NCBI GenBank assembly: GCA_964497515.1
Contig: CAZCCV010000007.1
Location: forward strand, 15,798 to 79,797
DNA from: CAZCCV01 sp964497515
GTDB taxonomy: Bacteria; Armatimonadota; UBA5829; DTLH01
Length of the DNA stretch: 64,000 nucleotides
Reading direction: 5' to 3'
Every line of letters starts with the position of its first letter. Position 1 is the first letter of the stretch. Below the pieces are notes generated by a model that saw nothing but the letters and a program-made list of their open reading frames with translations, did not search any database and was not told the DNA's origin. The translations under genes were made by a program, and so were the position numbers. This document shows positions 1-8,602 of the stretch, piece by piece.

Positions 1-1452
1 TCCGGGACAATAACTGATGTAGCTGGCAATATGATTCCCGGAGCTGTGGTGACACTTGACGGCAGACAGGTCGCCACATCACTTATGAATGGCACCTATA
101 AGGCGACCGGCATAGCTCCTGGTTTGTACAATTTGGAAGCTTCCGCTAGGGTGAATGGTAGAGAGTGGGTAGGTACAACGGTAGTTGACGTCTATCGCAA
201 CGGACCTACAATGAACCAACATGTAGTAGTGGGCGCCTGGGACAATCTAGGCGAAATACAGGGCACGATAACCAACTTGTCGAATGATGGTCTGGAGGGT
301 GTCCGTGTCTTGGCGGTTGCAAGGTATCCGCAGAATAGGCCAGCCGATGAAGCCTCTGTCATTAGCAAGACCGAAGTAACAAACTGGAGAGGCGAGTACT
401 CCATCACCGACCTACCTGCAACTATCACTGTAAATGGTGTGAAGCAAGACATCATATACGATGTGATCGCTTCTTATGCTGGCGCATCTGGCCAGCCTGG
501 CGGTTACAAAAACGTGACCAAAACTGCAACGATATCGAGCGATCCCAATATGGTAACAGTAGTGAACTTCACCCTTCAGCCATCGACCATTATTACACCT
601 CCGGCACCTCCAGGGTGGACAACTTCTCATGCCATATATGTTGTCTCTTACACGGTGCCTAACCGAATAACGACACGTGCCACAGAGAGTGCATACGATG
701 CTGTGAAGTCGTGTATCTCCGAACGTAGCAGAAAGGCTGTTGCGTTTAAGAGAAAACATCCATCGCGTGCACCGGCACTCGGCACTACAATAGAGAATAG
801 CGTCGTGTGGTACAGCATATGGAACGAGTACTACGGGATTGATGTCCCTACAAATCTGGCTGGATTCAGTATTTATAGAGGTACCACGCCGTATATTACT
901 CGAACTGATCAATACTTGGTAGACTTCTTCCGTAACCCATCGATTGTGACATACGCCGACACCAGCAATGAGTTGACTCCGGGTGTAGAATACTGGTACG
1001 GAGTCACATCTGTCAGTACCAGCTATCTTGATGCCAGTAATCGTTTCAACCCGTTAGCCGAGAGCGCAATGTCTGGCATCTCCTCTGTGACACCTCTCGG
1101 AAAACTGAATGCAGCGCTGCCTGCGGATGGTGGTACTATCAGCAGAAACAATCCTGTTTTCAGTTGGAACCCGGTTGCTGGCGCAAAGAGCTACAGGGTA
1201 TTCGTATATGAGAGTTACCCTATACTTGACGCACTTTTTACGCCGCAAGGTGACCCACAAAGACCAGATCACCTGCCTGCGTGGGGACAATCACACGATT
1301 CGTTGGGCACATCTATCACTTTCTCTGATCCAACATTCCCACTGGTTAGCGGGCGCACATATTGGTGGGTCGTTGTCGCAGCAGATGACACTGATTTCGA
1401 TTACGGATACGCATATGCGATATCCGAATTGAGATCTTTCACTGCATTGTAA
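1..1452 (+). CDS. Secreted beta-sandwich protein, 5' partial
   Basis: The frame is already open at base 1, so the start lies outside the window; 483 residues are visible. The first visible stretch (SGTITDVAGNMIPGAVVTLD) is a carboxypeptidase-regulatory-like Ig fold, followed by a second copy (about residues 80-180, starting near QGTITNLSNDGLEGVRV). A Pro-rich linker (ITPPAPPGW) leads to fibronectin-III-like segments (GVEYWYGVTSVS) and a C-terminal module with NNPVFSWNPVAGAKSYRVFV and GRTYWWVVVAADD, the pattern of extracellular sugar- or surface-associated Ig/Fn3 repeats. No enzyme motif is visible. Surface or periplasmic location is inferred from the domain type, because the signal peptide is not in view. 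It precedes another secreted protein on the same strand and may be co-transcribed with it. Confidence 0.8.
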   Translation, partial: SGTITDVAGNMIPGAVVTLDGRQVATSLMNGTYKATGIAPGLYNLEASARVNGREWVGTTVVDVYRNGPTMNQHVVVGAWDNLGEIQGTITNLSNDGLEGVRVLAVARYPQNRPADEASVISKTEVTNWRGEYSITDLPATITVNGVKQDIIYDVIASYAGASGQPGGYKNVTKTATISSDPNMVTVVNFTLQPSTIITPPAPPGWTTSHAIYVVSYTVPNRITTRATESAYDAVKSCISERSRKAVAFKRKHPSRAPALGTTIENSVVWYSIWNEYYGIDVPTNLAGFSIYRGTTPYITRTDQYLVDFFRNPSIVTYADTSNELTPGVEYWYGVTSVSTSYLDASNRFNPLAESAMSGISSVTPLGKLNAALPADGGTISRNNPVFSWNPVAGAKSYRVFVYESYPILDALFTPQGDPQRPDHLPAWGQSHDSLGTSITFSDPTFPLVSGRTYWWVVVAADDTDFDYGYAYAISELRSFTAL

Positions 1453-1506
1453 AACAACTGTGGAACAGTCCTGACGACTAATCCGTATTATTAGGCTGGA
1501 GTGCAC

Positions 1507-4500
1507 ATGAACTTAGCAAGATTCGTGGTTCTTGTTTGCCTGCTGACGCTCATTTTGTCGAGTCAGTATGCTTCTGGAACCGATTATATAAATGTTTCGA
1601 ATGCACCGTTTGCGACTGTGTCTAACGGCCCGCAGAATGCCATCGTGGTGGACGTTGCGGATCCGTTGGATAAGACACAGATTCAGACTGCTCTTAGAAA
1701 CGTACTGCCCAAGGCAACACGCGCATCTGGAGGGCATCTCTCTAGGCAGATCGCAGCTCTTCGGAAAGCCGGATTGATCCGACCCGATGTAGATGCTGCA
1801 GTCTATCCGACGATACTGATTCGCTCTGGCGGGTCTTTTGAGCCACTCAAAGGGCGTGCAGGAACTACATACGGTGGAGGGACTATCACTTTCACCTATA
1901 CGGGCTGGTCTGATGCAGATAAGACCCTGCTTCAGACGTTTGCTCAAACGGCATATCCAATTATTGAGCAGATATACGGCAGCCCGGCAAAGACGCTTAC
2001 TGTTGAAGTAGTCAATGATGTTGCACAATCAGTAACCGACTCCTTGCTGGGTGGCGTATATATCACTGGTGCGATCGGGCAGCCTCAAATCAGGCTGTAC
2101 CGATATCGAAGCAACATCAGTCTAGAGCGCAGTTTCCTCCACACTATGATAAGGGCATTTCACGATACAGCTATGTTCGACTACGATGCCTGGGAGGAAG
2201 GGTTTGCACGGGCGGCGGCAGTAGCTGCGGGGGAGAAGATTGATAGAGTAATTGTACAGAACCCTGCACTTGGACTCTCGCAAATGGACTTCACCGGAAA
2301 GACTGGTTCCGGGGACGCGTTCTACTACGTAATGTCGAACTACGAACTGATGAACCAGCCACCGCTGTCGAACAACACGTTTTATACATCCATGATGGAT
2401 ATGCTCGAGACAGAAGGGATGTTTGGCGGGATGATAATTCCCCGTCTGGGAATGTCATCGACTGCGTGGATGAAAGTTTACATCGAAAGACTGCTTACCG
2501 ATGGACAATCGTTTTTCAAGCTGTTTAATGAAACGTACTATCAGCAGTTATCGTCGAATTCCGGTCTTGCAGGGAATGTGCCAGCGCTGAAGTCTATTGC
2601 TGCCAGTATCACACCAACTGTTGAGGGGGTGTATTTTGACAACTGGTTCGGCAGACAGTTCATCTTCGATACCAGCGTATCAATCGGCAGGAAGCTCTAC
2701 TGCTACACGTTCCCACCAACTTTGCCGAGTGACGGCGATGATGACTACTCAATGCCAGTGTTCGTCATATACTATTCGACAGACAATACAGGGGGAATCG
2801 AAAGACCGCTTTCTGGTATGGTTTACCCTGTTTACTGGAACTACAAGTATACTAACGACCTCTTCACATCGAGCCAGTATGAGCAAGTGCCGATACAGAA
2901 CGGCGAAGGTTATGTTATGCCAACATTCTACGCTGGAAACATAGGTGGTGCTCAGCGAGTGGCAATGGAGTTTACCATCGGTACCGAAAGCCGTCGGGTG
3001 TACTTCCCTGTTGGTGTGGCCGGAACTGAAACAGCTCCTAACAATCTGGTTGGTGTAGTGGTGGGAACCAATAGCGGATCAATCACTGCCAGAATGGATA
3101 ACGAAGCAACGGGAAGCACTGTGTCGCTCACTAATGGGGCATTTGGAGCGCCAATGGTGTCATTGCTGGACTTCCATCGATTGACGCTGACTTATACACC
3201 AGTGTCCGGTGCACCGTCTACTCGTACAGCAAATGTTGGCCCCGGACTGTATACAGCAGTAATGAATGCATCTACTACATCCATTGCTAAGCAGCTCGTA
3301 CATACATTCACACCGGGTACGCAGATGATCTCTTTTCCGATGACGACCTTTGCACAAGATCAGTCCGATGCAATTATGGATGGCAGTGGAAACCCTGCAA
3401 TTCTACCAGACCGGCTTCTGCTTGCAAGGTGGGAACCTTCGTTGGCCGATTCTTACAAGTATGAAATGTATCCAAAGACACCCCCGTTTGCTCCCGGACG
3501 AGGCTATTGGATCAAACTGCCTTCGACAATTGTCGCCACAGTAACAGGCGAGGTACCTGATCCATCAGGAAGCTATCGAATAGGACTGGTTCAAGGATGG
3601 AACCAGATTGGATGCCCTTACGAATCGCCAGTTGCCGTCTCGAGCATTATGGTTGAAAAGGAGAATTTTGAACCGGTGAAGTTTGCAGAGGCGTGGTCGA
3701 CTGGGATAGTGGGCAAGACAGTCTGGAAATACGATTCGACTGCTGGATACACTGAAGCAACTACTATCGACCCTTGGGAAGGGTATTGGATCAAATGCAA
3801 CTCACCAAATGGAGCCGTGTTGATCGTTCCTGGCCCTGAAAGCACACCCCGTTCGCGAGTTGTTAAAACCGAAGAAGCTGCGGACACCGCCTTGAGAACG
3901 TCGAATGCAGAGGCCAATACGTGGTCGATTGAGATGCAGGCAGTGGCTCCTAACGGAAACAGTAACAGCATCACACTCGGAGTAGCTCCTGGAGCCTCTG
4001 ATGGCTTTGATCCAGCCTATGACTCTGAACTTCCTCCTGCTTTTGGAAGTGGCACCACCATAGCTACCAGAGCCAATCTGAGCGCGTGTGATCCTCTCGG
4101 AGTTGACACTCGAGCAGCGGGCTCACCCAAGATCACTTGGGACATGGTTGTAACACCCGCGGAGGCTAATCAGGATATCGTCATCAGATGGCGCAATCTG
4201 GCTAACGTGCCAAAAGGATACCGTTTGACTCTTGTGGATAAAGCGACAGGTGACACGCGGTTTATGCGCACGACAACGAACTACAGATTCAATACAGGTG
4301 ACGGGAGTTCTAGACTGTTCACTGTGGTTGCTGATTCGTCTCCTACGATACCACTGATGATAACGAATGTGACAGTTGCGCCCAGCCGAGGTTCTAGTGC
4401 TAGCATCACTTATAACCTCACCTGCGATGCTCAAGTATCAACCGATATAGTCGGCGCAAATGGGCGATTGATTCGGAAGTTGACTGCCGGCAGAGTCACT

Positions 4501-4647
4501 CGTTCAGGAATCAACAACTTCACCTGGGATAAACGCGATGACAGGGGTGAGGTAGTTCCCGCCGGCGTCTATACGGTTCAAATAGCAGCCGTCACTGAAA
4601 GCGGTGAGATGGTGAAAACCGTTCGATCGCTAATGCTTGCCAGATAA
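1507..4647 (+). CDS. Large secreted protein with degenerate peptidase-like domain and FlgD-type C-terminus
   Basis: 1046 residues. ATG at 1507 is preferred over GTG at 1501 because GGAG (1498-1501) lies 5 bases ahead of it. The N-terminus is a signal peptide (MNLARFVVLVCLLTLILSS). Residues about 160-240 resemble a gluzincin peptidase in layout: HTMIR at 212-216, then WEEGFARAAAV from 229. The usual HExxH is replaced by H-T-M-I-R, so zinc catalysis is unlikely. The middle has repeated glycan-binding-like blocks (GRGYWIKLP near 670, GWNQIGCP, EGYWIKC) seen in secreted proteins of several phyla. The last about 90 residues are a FlgD-like Ig fold (NNFTWDKRDDRGEVVPAGVYTVQI splits around PAGVYTVQI), often used for surface anchoring or sorting. 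Function is unknown; the family resemblance is read by eye. Confidence 0.8.
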   Translation: MNLARFVVLVCLLTLILSSQYASGTDYINVSNAPFATVSNGPQNAIVVDVADPLDKTQIQTALRNVLPKATRASGGHLSRQIAALRKAGLIRPDVDAAVYPTILIRSGGSFEPLKGRAGTTYGGGTITFTYTGWSDADKTLLQTFAQTAYPIIEQIYGSPAKTLTVEVVNDVAQSVTDSLLGGVYITGAIGQPQIRLYRYRSNISLERSFLHTMIRAFHDTAMFDYDAWEEGFARAAAVAAGEKIDRVIVQNPALGLSQMDFTGKTGSGDAFYYVMSNYELMNQPPLSNNTFYTSMMDMLETEGMFGGMIIPRLGMSSTAWMKVYIERLLTDGQSFFKLFNETYYQQLSSNSGLAGNVPALKSIAASITPTVEGVYFDNWFGRQFIFDTSVSIGRKLYCYTFPPTLPSDGDDDYSMPVFVIYYSTDNTGGIERPLSGMVYPVYWNYKYTNDLFTSSQYEQVPIQNGEGYVMPTFYAGNIGGAQRVAMEFTIGTESRRVYFPVGVAGTETAPNNLVGVVVGTNSGSITARMDNEATGSTVSLTNGAFGAPMVSLLDFHRLTLTYTPVSGAPSTRTANVGPGLYTAVMNASTTSIAKQLVHTFTPGTQMISFPMTTFAQDQSDAIMDGSGNPAILPDRLLLARWEPSLADSYKYEMYPKTPPFAPGRGYWIKLPSTIVATVTGEVPDPSGSYRIGLVQGWNQIGCPYESPVAVSSIMVEKENFEPVKFAEAWSTGIVGKTVWKYDSTAGYTEATTIDPWEGYWIKCNSPNGAVLIVPGPESTPRSRVVKTEEAADTALRTSNAEANTWSIEMQAVAPNGNSNSITLGVAPGASDGFDPAYDSELPPAFGSGTTIATRANLSACDPLGVDTRAAGSPKITWDMVVTPAEANQDIVIRWRNLANVPKGYRLTLVDKATGDTRFMRTTTNYRFNTGDGSSRLFTVVADSSPTIPLMITNVTVAPSRGSSASITYNLTCDAQVSTDIVGANGRLIRKLTAGRVTRSGINNFTWDKRDDRGEVVPAGVYTVQIAAVTESGEMVKTVRSLMLAR

Positions 4648-4665
4648 ATGCAGGGGATTGCTCTG

Positions 4666-5271
4666 ATGAAGTATATTGTTACAATAGCTCTGATAGCTTC
4701 GGCTATTGCTATGGTCCTGACGGGATGTGGCGGTGGTGGTGGATCATCATCGAAAGCAAGCTTGAGCGGGACAATAATAGATGGAGCTTCGTTGCTCCCA
4801 CTCTCAGGAGTCCGAGTGGCACTTGGCTCAGCCAGCACATTGACTGGTGCTGATGGCAGATTCAACCTGACAGGCCTTATGGTCGGCTCAGGCGTTCTGA
4901 CGGCACAGCGTGCGGACTATGAGATTGCTTCAGTAACGGTGACATTAGTGTCCGGAGCCAATCAGCTTTCGTCGGCTGTACAAATGGTTCAATCATCAGG
5001 GCAACCACCGGATGAGACTCCACGGACAGTGCAGGGCACTATTACCTTAAGCAGCGGTGCGACTCCTGCAGGGGTCACAGTTGGACTGTATCAGGGCACT
5101 ACAAAGTACGACGAGATGACTACAAGCGCTGATGGCAAATTCCAATTCTGGGCACCGATCGGAACATATAGTGTGCGCGCGTGGAAATCAGGGTTCAGCC
5201 CACAGGAACAGTCCGTGACCGTAAGTGATTTAACGCAGGTTATAGCCGTTGATCTGCTACTTAGTCCTTAG
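4666..5271 (+). CDS. Polyglycine lipoprotein with two carboxypeptidase-regulatory-like domains
   Basis: 201 residues. An upstream in-frame ATG at 4648 abuts the previous stop, but ATG 4666 has AGGGG 10 bases ahead and gives a clean lipoprotein signal, MKYIVTIALIASAIAMVLTGC, with the lipobox LTGC and acylated Cys21. A short glycine tract (CGGGGGSSS) follows as a spacer. Two Ig-like domains follow: about 28-100 (LSGTIIDGASLLPLSGVRV) and about 120-200 (QGTITLSSGATPAGVTVGLY). The second is closely similar to the first domain of the next gene. A membrane-anchored envelope protein is inferred; no catalytic residues are seen. It lies 18 bases after the preceding secreted protein. Confidence 0.85.
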   Translation: MKYIVTIALIASAIAMVLTGCGGGGGSSSKASLSGTIIDGASLLPLSGVRVALGSASTLTGADGRFNLTGLMVGSGVLTAQRADYEIASVTVTLVSGANQLSSAVQMVQSSGQPPDETPRTVQGTITLSSGATPAGVTVGLYQGTTKYDEMTTSADGKFQFWAPIGTYSVRAWKSGFSPQEQSVTVSDLTQVIAVDLLLSP

Positions 5272-5275
5272 TAGC

Positions 5276-5304
5276 TTGTCGTCAGTGGGAAGCTTTCGTA
5301 TAAT
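5276..5304 (+). promoter_or_regulatory. Sigma-70 type promoter, TTGTCG-17-TATAAT
   Basis: TTGTCG (5276-5281) and a perfect TATAAT (5299-5304) are separated by 17 bases. They lie just after the stop of the preceding lipoprotein gene and about 80 bases ahead of the next lipoprotein start, so the second polyglycine lipoprotein probably has its own transcript. Confidence 0.65.
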
Positions 5305-5382
5305 TGATTTAGCAGTAAATAATCGTGGGATGTTAGACGGGGAGTAGCTCTCACATCTCATCCTGTGAAGGAGATAGAGCAA

Positions 5383-6081
5383 ATGATGCAACGTTTGATT
5401 CTAATAGCAATCCTTGTGGCCGCTATCGCTACTTTAACGGGTTGCGGTGGTGGCGGTGGCGGCGGCGGTGGTGGCAACAACACAACCACATACAGCATAC
5501 AAGGCACTATATCGTTAGGTGGAGCAACCCCATCTGGTGTGACTGTCGATCTGTACTCGGGCGGAGTCAGGATTGCACAAATGACAACGCTTGCTGACGG
5601 AAAGTATCGTTTTGAGGCGCCGATAGGTACATACGAAGTGCGTGCTGCAAAGACCGGCTACAGTTCGGAAGAACGGACGGTAACAGTTAACAACCCATCG
5701 ATCACAACGATAGTCAACATCACACTCTCTGCGGTTACTCCCGATCTATTTAGTGTAACCGGCACTGTAATGGTAGAAGGCACCAGCACGCCGATTGTAG
5801 GAGCGATAGTCGAAATCGGTTCGTATCAGACGGCGACACAGAGCAACGGCACCTTCAGAATCGATATGACCAGCACACCTATAATGAGGACTTTTTCTGT
5901 TAATGGTCGTAATGCTACGCCTGCACCGGGATATTTTGATTTCTGGTGTAGAGCTGATGGGAAAATACAGAATGCAAAGTGCATAGAACTGCCGATAATC
6001 CCTAAGGGGACAACATCTGTAGGAACCATCTACTTGATGAGTGAGGACTATCCGCCTCCATTCCCACCGTCTTGCCCATAG
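5383..6081 (+). CDS. Polyglycine lipoprotein, paralogue of the preceding gene
   Basis: 232 residues. The start is set by AAGGAG (5368-5373), 9 bases before ATG 5383; GTG at 5365 overlaps that SD and is rejected. The signal is MMQRLILIAILVAAIATLTGC, again with lipobox LTGC, followed by about ten consecutive glycines. Domain 1 (IQGTISLGGATPSGVTVDLY ... APIGTYEVRAAKTGY) matches the second domain of the gene before it almost module for module, which indicates duplication. Domain 2 (VTGTVMVEGTSTPIVGAIVEIG) is another carboxypeptidase-regulatory-like fold that ends in a Cys-containing, Pro-rich tail (YPPPFPPSCP). Likely anchored in a membrane facing the periplasm or surface. Role unknown. A hairpin follows the stop. 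Confidence 0.85.
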   Translation: MMQRLILIAILVAAIATLTGCGGGGGGGGGGNNTTTYSIQGTISLGGATPSGVTVDLYSGGVRIAQMTTLADGKYRFEAPIGTYEVRAAKTGYSSEERTVTVNNPSITTIVNITLSAVTPDLFSVTGTVMVEGTSTPIVGAIVEIGSYQTATQSNGTFRIDMTSTPIMRTFSVNGRNATPAPGYFDFWCRADGKIQNAKCIELPIIPKGTTSVGTIYLMSEDYPPPFPPSCP

Positions 6082-6102
6082 TAGGCAACGGTAAACAAGT
6101 GT

Positions 6103-6140
6103 CTCCCCCTGATAGCATTGCTTCAGGGGGAGTGTCGTTT
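6103..6140 (+). terminator. Hairpin terminator between lipoprotein gene and lptC
   Basis: Perfect 10-bp inverted repeat CTCCCCCTGA (6103-6112) / TCAGGGGGAG (6123-6132) with a 10-base loop, followed by TGTCGTTTT. It is placed 22 bases after the lipoprotein stop and only 7 bases before the likely lptC start. The 3' arm contains the purine-rich GGGGGAG that is the only SD-like sequence near lptC, so the same hairpin could also hide that site. Confidence 0.65.
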
Positions 6141-6146
6141 TCAAGG

Positions 6147-6770
6147 ATGCGTAAACCGACTGTAAAACCGAGACAAGTAGGGCCAATAATAGCGTTAGCA
6201 GTCATTGTGTTGCTGGTGCTCACACTCGTTCGTTTCCGACATTATTCGCCGTATCACGTTCCAGGAGTGACTGAGACAATGCCCCAAGTGGTATTGAGCC
6301 TAAACGGTGTAGAGGCTGTTGGGCGATCTGAAGGACGAAAGGTGTGGAGCTTTGAAGCGAAGAGAGCTGATGTCTCTTGGGGAAACACCCGCACCGAACT
6401 CGAGCAAATCTATAACGGCGTGATATTTGACGACGGCACTCCAGCAGCGGACTTGGAGGCTGGCAAAGCGATTTTTGATTCGACTACCAACGATCTGATC
6501 ATAGTGAACGGCGTCAAGATCACATCGCGTGAAGGCTACGTAGCCGAGACAGATCAGGCTCTTTGGTCGGGCACAAGCAAAATGCTGCGATGCCCGGGTG
6601 AAGTGAAGATTACTACTGACGAAAGTGAGCTGGTTGGCAGTTCGCTTGTTGCTGATATGCGCAATAGAGAAATCACTATCGAAAACGCTTCTATGACTGT
6701 AGACATAGGCGAACCAAACGATCTTCTAGATCACCCCACAGGGTCCAAAGAAAAGGAACAACCGCAATGA
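6147..6770 (+). CDS. lptC: LPS export protein LptC
   Basis: 207 residues from ATG 6147; longer in-frame starts (6072, 6132) lie in or before the terminator hairpin and are disfavoured. One N-terminal membrane anchor (PIIALAVIVLLVLTLVRF) is followed by a periplasmic beta-jellyroll typical of LptC/YrbK: YSPYHVPGVTETMPQVVLSLNGVEA, then repeated strand blocks (IYNGVIFDDGTPAADLEAG, SSLVADMRNREITIENASM). LptC passes lipopolysaccharide from the LptBFG transporter to LptA. The stop overlaps the next start (ATGA), as expected for an lptC-lptA pair. Its presence argues for an LPS-like outer membrane. The SD is weak. LptB/F/G are not in the window. Confidence 0.8.
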   Translation: MRKPTVKPRQVGPIIALAVIVLLVLTLVRFRHYSPYHVPGVTETMPQVVLSLNGVEAVGRSEGRKVWSFEAKRADVSWGNTRTELEQIYNGVIFDDGTPAADLEAGKAIFDSTTNDLIIVNGVKITSREGYVAETDQALWSGTSKMLRCPGEVKITTDESELVGSSLVADMRNREITIENASMTVDIGEPNDLLDHPTGSKEKEQPQ

Positions 6771-7567
6771 ACGCTACTAAGACAATCGGAACACTTATGG
6801 CGATGATGCTGCTTGTCGCACTTGTCTTGATTACTGATGTTGTTCCAGCCCAAAACGTGACTAAAAACACTGATGCAGAGTCATCGAAGAGTGAGAAGGT
6901 TACCATTGATGGCGATCACTGGAAGGTTACCGGTGATGAAAAGGCTCGAGTTTATACAATCACTGGAAATGTGATAGTGAAGTATCAAGACACTACCATC
7001 ACTGCCGACAAGGGTGTCTATTCCAAAGTAACAGAGACGGTAGTCGCAGAGGGCAATTTGAAAATAGTTGACACTGATAACGAGATTACTGGTCCTTCAG
7101 GTACAGCCTTGCTGAACGAGCGACGAGTTGTAATCGATGGCCCAGTTAAGATGGTCGCCCGACCGAGGCCAAAAGAGAGTGTCAGCCCCGACTCATTTGA
7201 AGCAAAACTGCGTGAGCCGGCGACTATCACTTGCGACAAACTGGAGTATCAGTATCGCAAAAAGGTTGCCATTGCCGAGGGCAATCTGAAGGTTGTACAG
7301 AAAGGGCAAACCCTCGTCGGCAAAAAGGCAGTATATGAGGTGAGCGAAAAGCTCCTCACACTGTCGGGTGGATTCACTGCTACTGACGAAAAAGGGCAAG
7401 TGTTTTCCACGACAGGCACTGGCAAAGCATCTCTCAAAGAGGGCTCCGAGTGGATTGAAGCTGAAAGCGGCAGTGCAACGATTGAAGTGGACTTAGAAGA
7501 GTTCACAGAAGATTCCACTAACTCATCTAACACTAAGCCAACGCAGCCGACTGACAACAAAGAGTAG
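6767..7567 (+). CDS. lptA: LPS transport periplasmic protein LptA (OstA-like)
   Basis: 266 residues. Signal peptide MNATKTIGTLMAMMLLVALVLITDVVPAQ. The body carries two OstA-type repeats: one around ARVYTITGNVIVKYQDTTITADKGVY and a second around VAIAEGNLKVVQKGQTLVGKKAVYEV, then a strand KLLTLSGGFTATDEKG and an acidic, Ser/Thr-rich tail. Proteins of this fold oligomerise into a periplasmic bridge carrying LPS to LptD. It is longer than enterobacterial LptA (about 185 residues), mainly through an inserted segment between the repeats (RPRPKESVSPDSFEAKL) and the tail. Four-base overlap with lptC supports translational coupling. Confidence 0.8.
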   Translation: MNATKTIGTLMAMMLLVALVLITDVVPAQNVTKNTDAESSKSEKVTIDGDHWKVTGDEKARVYTITGNVIVKYQDTTITADKGVYSKVTETVVAEGNLKIVDTDNEITGPSGTALLNERRVVIDGPVKMVARPRPKESVSPDSFEAKLREPATITCDKLEYQYRKKVAIAEGNLKVVQKGQTLVGKKAVYEVSEKLLTLSGGFTATDEKGQVFSTTGTGKASLKEGSEWIEAESGSATIEVDLEEFTEDSTNSSNTKPTQPTDNKE

Positions 7568-7572
7568 TTGCC

Positions 7573-8454
7573 ATGCAAGAACTGACAGGAACTCCCCGCA
7601 ACCCCGGCATTGCTATGGCGGTAGCGATAGTCATCGATGCCAATGGATTTCCTAACATCCCCGATGATATGCTCACACTTGGGATGAAAGCTGTGAAGGC
7701 GGGACGATTGGAATCCGACTTTGCAGAGGTTGTAGTCGCATGCAACTCGCTTGGTATAGGTTCTGCTATGCGGTTTCCGGGCATCAAAATAATCGGTATT
7801 GTCTCTGAGAAGAATGATCAACCAGGTTTGCCGATAACAGTTCCGTGTGTGAGCGAAGTGGAAAATGCTGCAAAGACTATTGGCGCGGGCAGTATAGTGA
7901 TAGTAGACGGAAACGAAGGCGTTGTCATAGCGAACCCAGATGCAGCCACTGTAGCTCGTTATCAGAAAGTGTGCAATCCTTATCGAAATGATCGCGTATT
8001 CATCGAGTGGCCTCACGCATCGGCGCGCACGCAGGATGGCAGGCTGGTTACTGTCTCTGCACTAGTATCCTCGGTAGAAGATGCTGAACAAGCTTTGTCG
8101 TTAGGTGCCGATAGAATCGCGCTCCACCTTACATCAACTGCTGAGCCTGTTGCCGGCCTCCGACAGCTTTCGCACACAGAGTGTTTTCAAACGGTTCTAG
8201 CCCTCGCTGGAGGCAAACCTATCACATTGTATCTCGACTCCTCGGAATCCGAAATCTTGGATCTGGCAGCCAAGTATGGAGCGCCAGGACAGGTGACCAT
8301 AGTCGAAGGAGCGACAGCCATTGAGGTGTTGAATCTCGAACAAGTGACTCAGTTCGTCGCAGCCGGAGCAGAGAGTGTAATGGTTCAGTCGGCGGACATT
8401 CCACAGGCCAAGGATATTATCCGATCAGATCCGGGAGAACATGGGGTAGGGTAG
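7573..8454 (+). CDS. PEP-utilising swivelling-domain (enzyme I-like) protein, non-canonical
   Basis: 293 residues, starting 5 bases after lptA. Residues about 75-130 read as the phosphohistidine swivelling domain of PEP-utilising enzymes (GIGSAMRFPGIKIIGIVS, then TIGAGSIVIVDGNEGVVIAN). The following stretch (RLVTVSALVSSVEDAEQALSLGADRIALHL) resembles the start of the enzyme I TIM barrel. The expected GGxTSHxAI phosphohistidine loop is not visible and the catalytic barrel is cut short, so classical phosphotransfer is doubtful. The N-terminal about 70 residues are not recognised. Position in the lpt cluster could reflect an envelope-related role or chance. The family link is by motif only. Confidence 0.6.
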   Translation: MQELTGTPRNPGIAMAVAIVIDANGFPNIPDDMLTLGMKAVKAGRLESDFAEVVVACNSLGIGSAMRFPGIKIIGIVSEKNDQPGLPITVPCVSEVENAAKTIGAGSIVIVDGNEGVVIANPDAATVARYQKVCNPYRNDRVFIEWPHASARTQDGRLVTVSALVSSVEDAEQALSLGADRIALHLTSTAEPVAGLRQLSHTECFQTVLALAGGKPITLYLDSSESEILDLAAKYGAPGQVTIVEGATAIEVLNLEQVTQFVAAGAESVMVQSADIPQAKDIIRSDPGEHGVG

Positions 8455-8469
8455 GGTTTTCAGAAAACC
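8455..8469. repeat. Perfect inverted repeat after the enzyme I-like gene
   Basis: GGTTTTC-A-GAAAACC begins on the base after the TAG stop. The loop is one base, too tight for an ordinary RNA hairpin unless the inner pairs open. It sits in the 148-base gap between convergent genes and may be part of a bidirectional terminator or a protein site. Nothing else coding is seen in that gap. Confidence 0.4.
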
Positions 8470-8602
8470 GCGGAAAACACACACGAACAGCGCCGATCCC
8501 AAGATACTATGCAGTCTGCAACTGCGACATTCTGAGGATGGCGTTCATCGAAAGAGGGTGTGGAGCGATCCCTCCTAGAACCGCCCCACAAATGCTTCAG
8601 TA

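Noticed and set aside
412..912. Opposite-strand open frame under the first secreted gene
   Set aside because: A shadow of the plus-strand gene; its translation is Cys/Arg-rich without domain features.
3160..4434. Several minus-strand frames under the large secreted protein
   Set aside because: No SD, no conserved motifs, overlapping a well supported gene.
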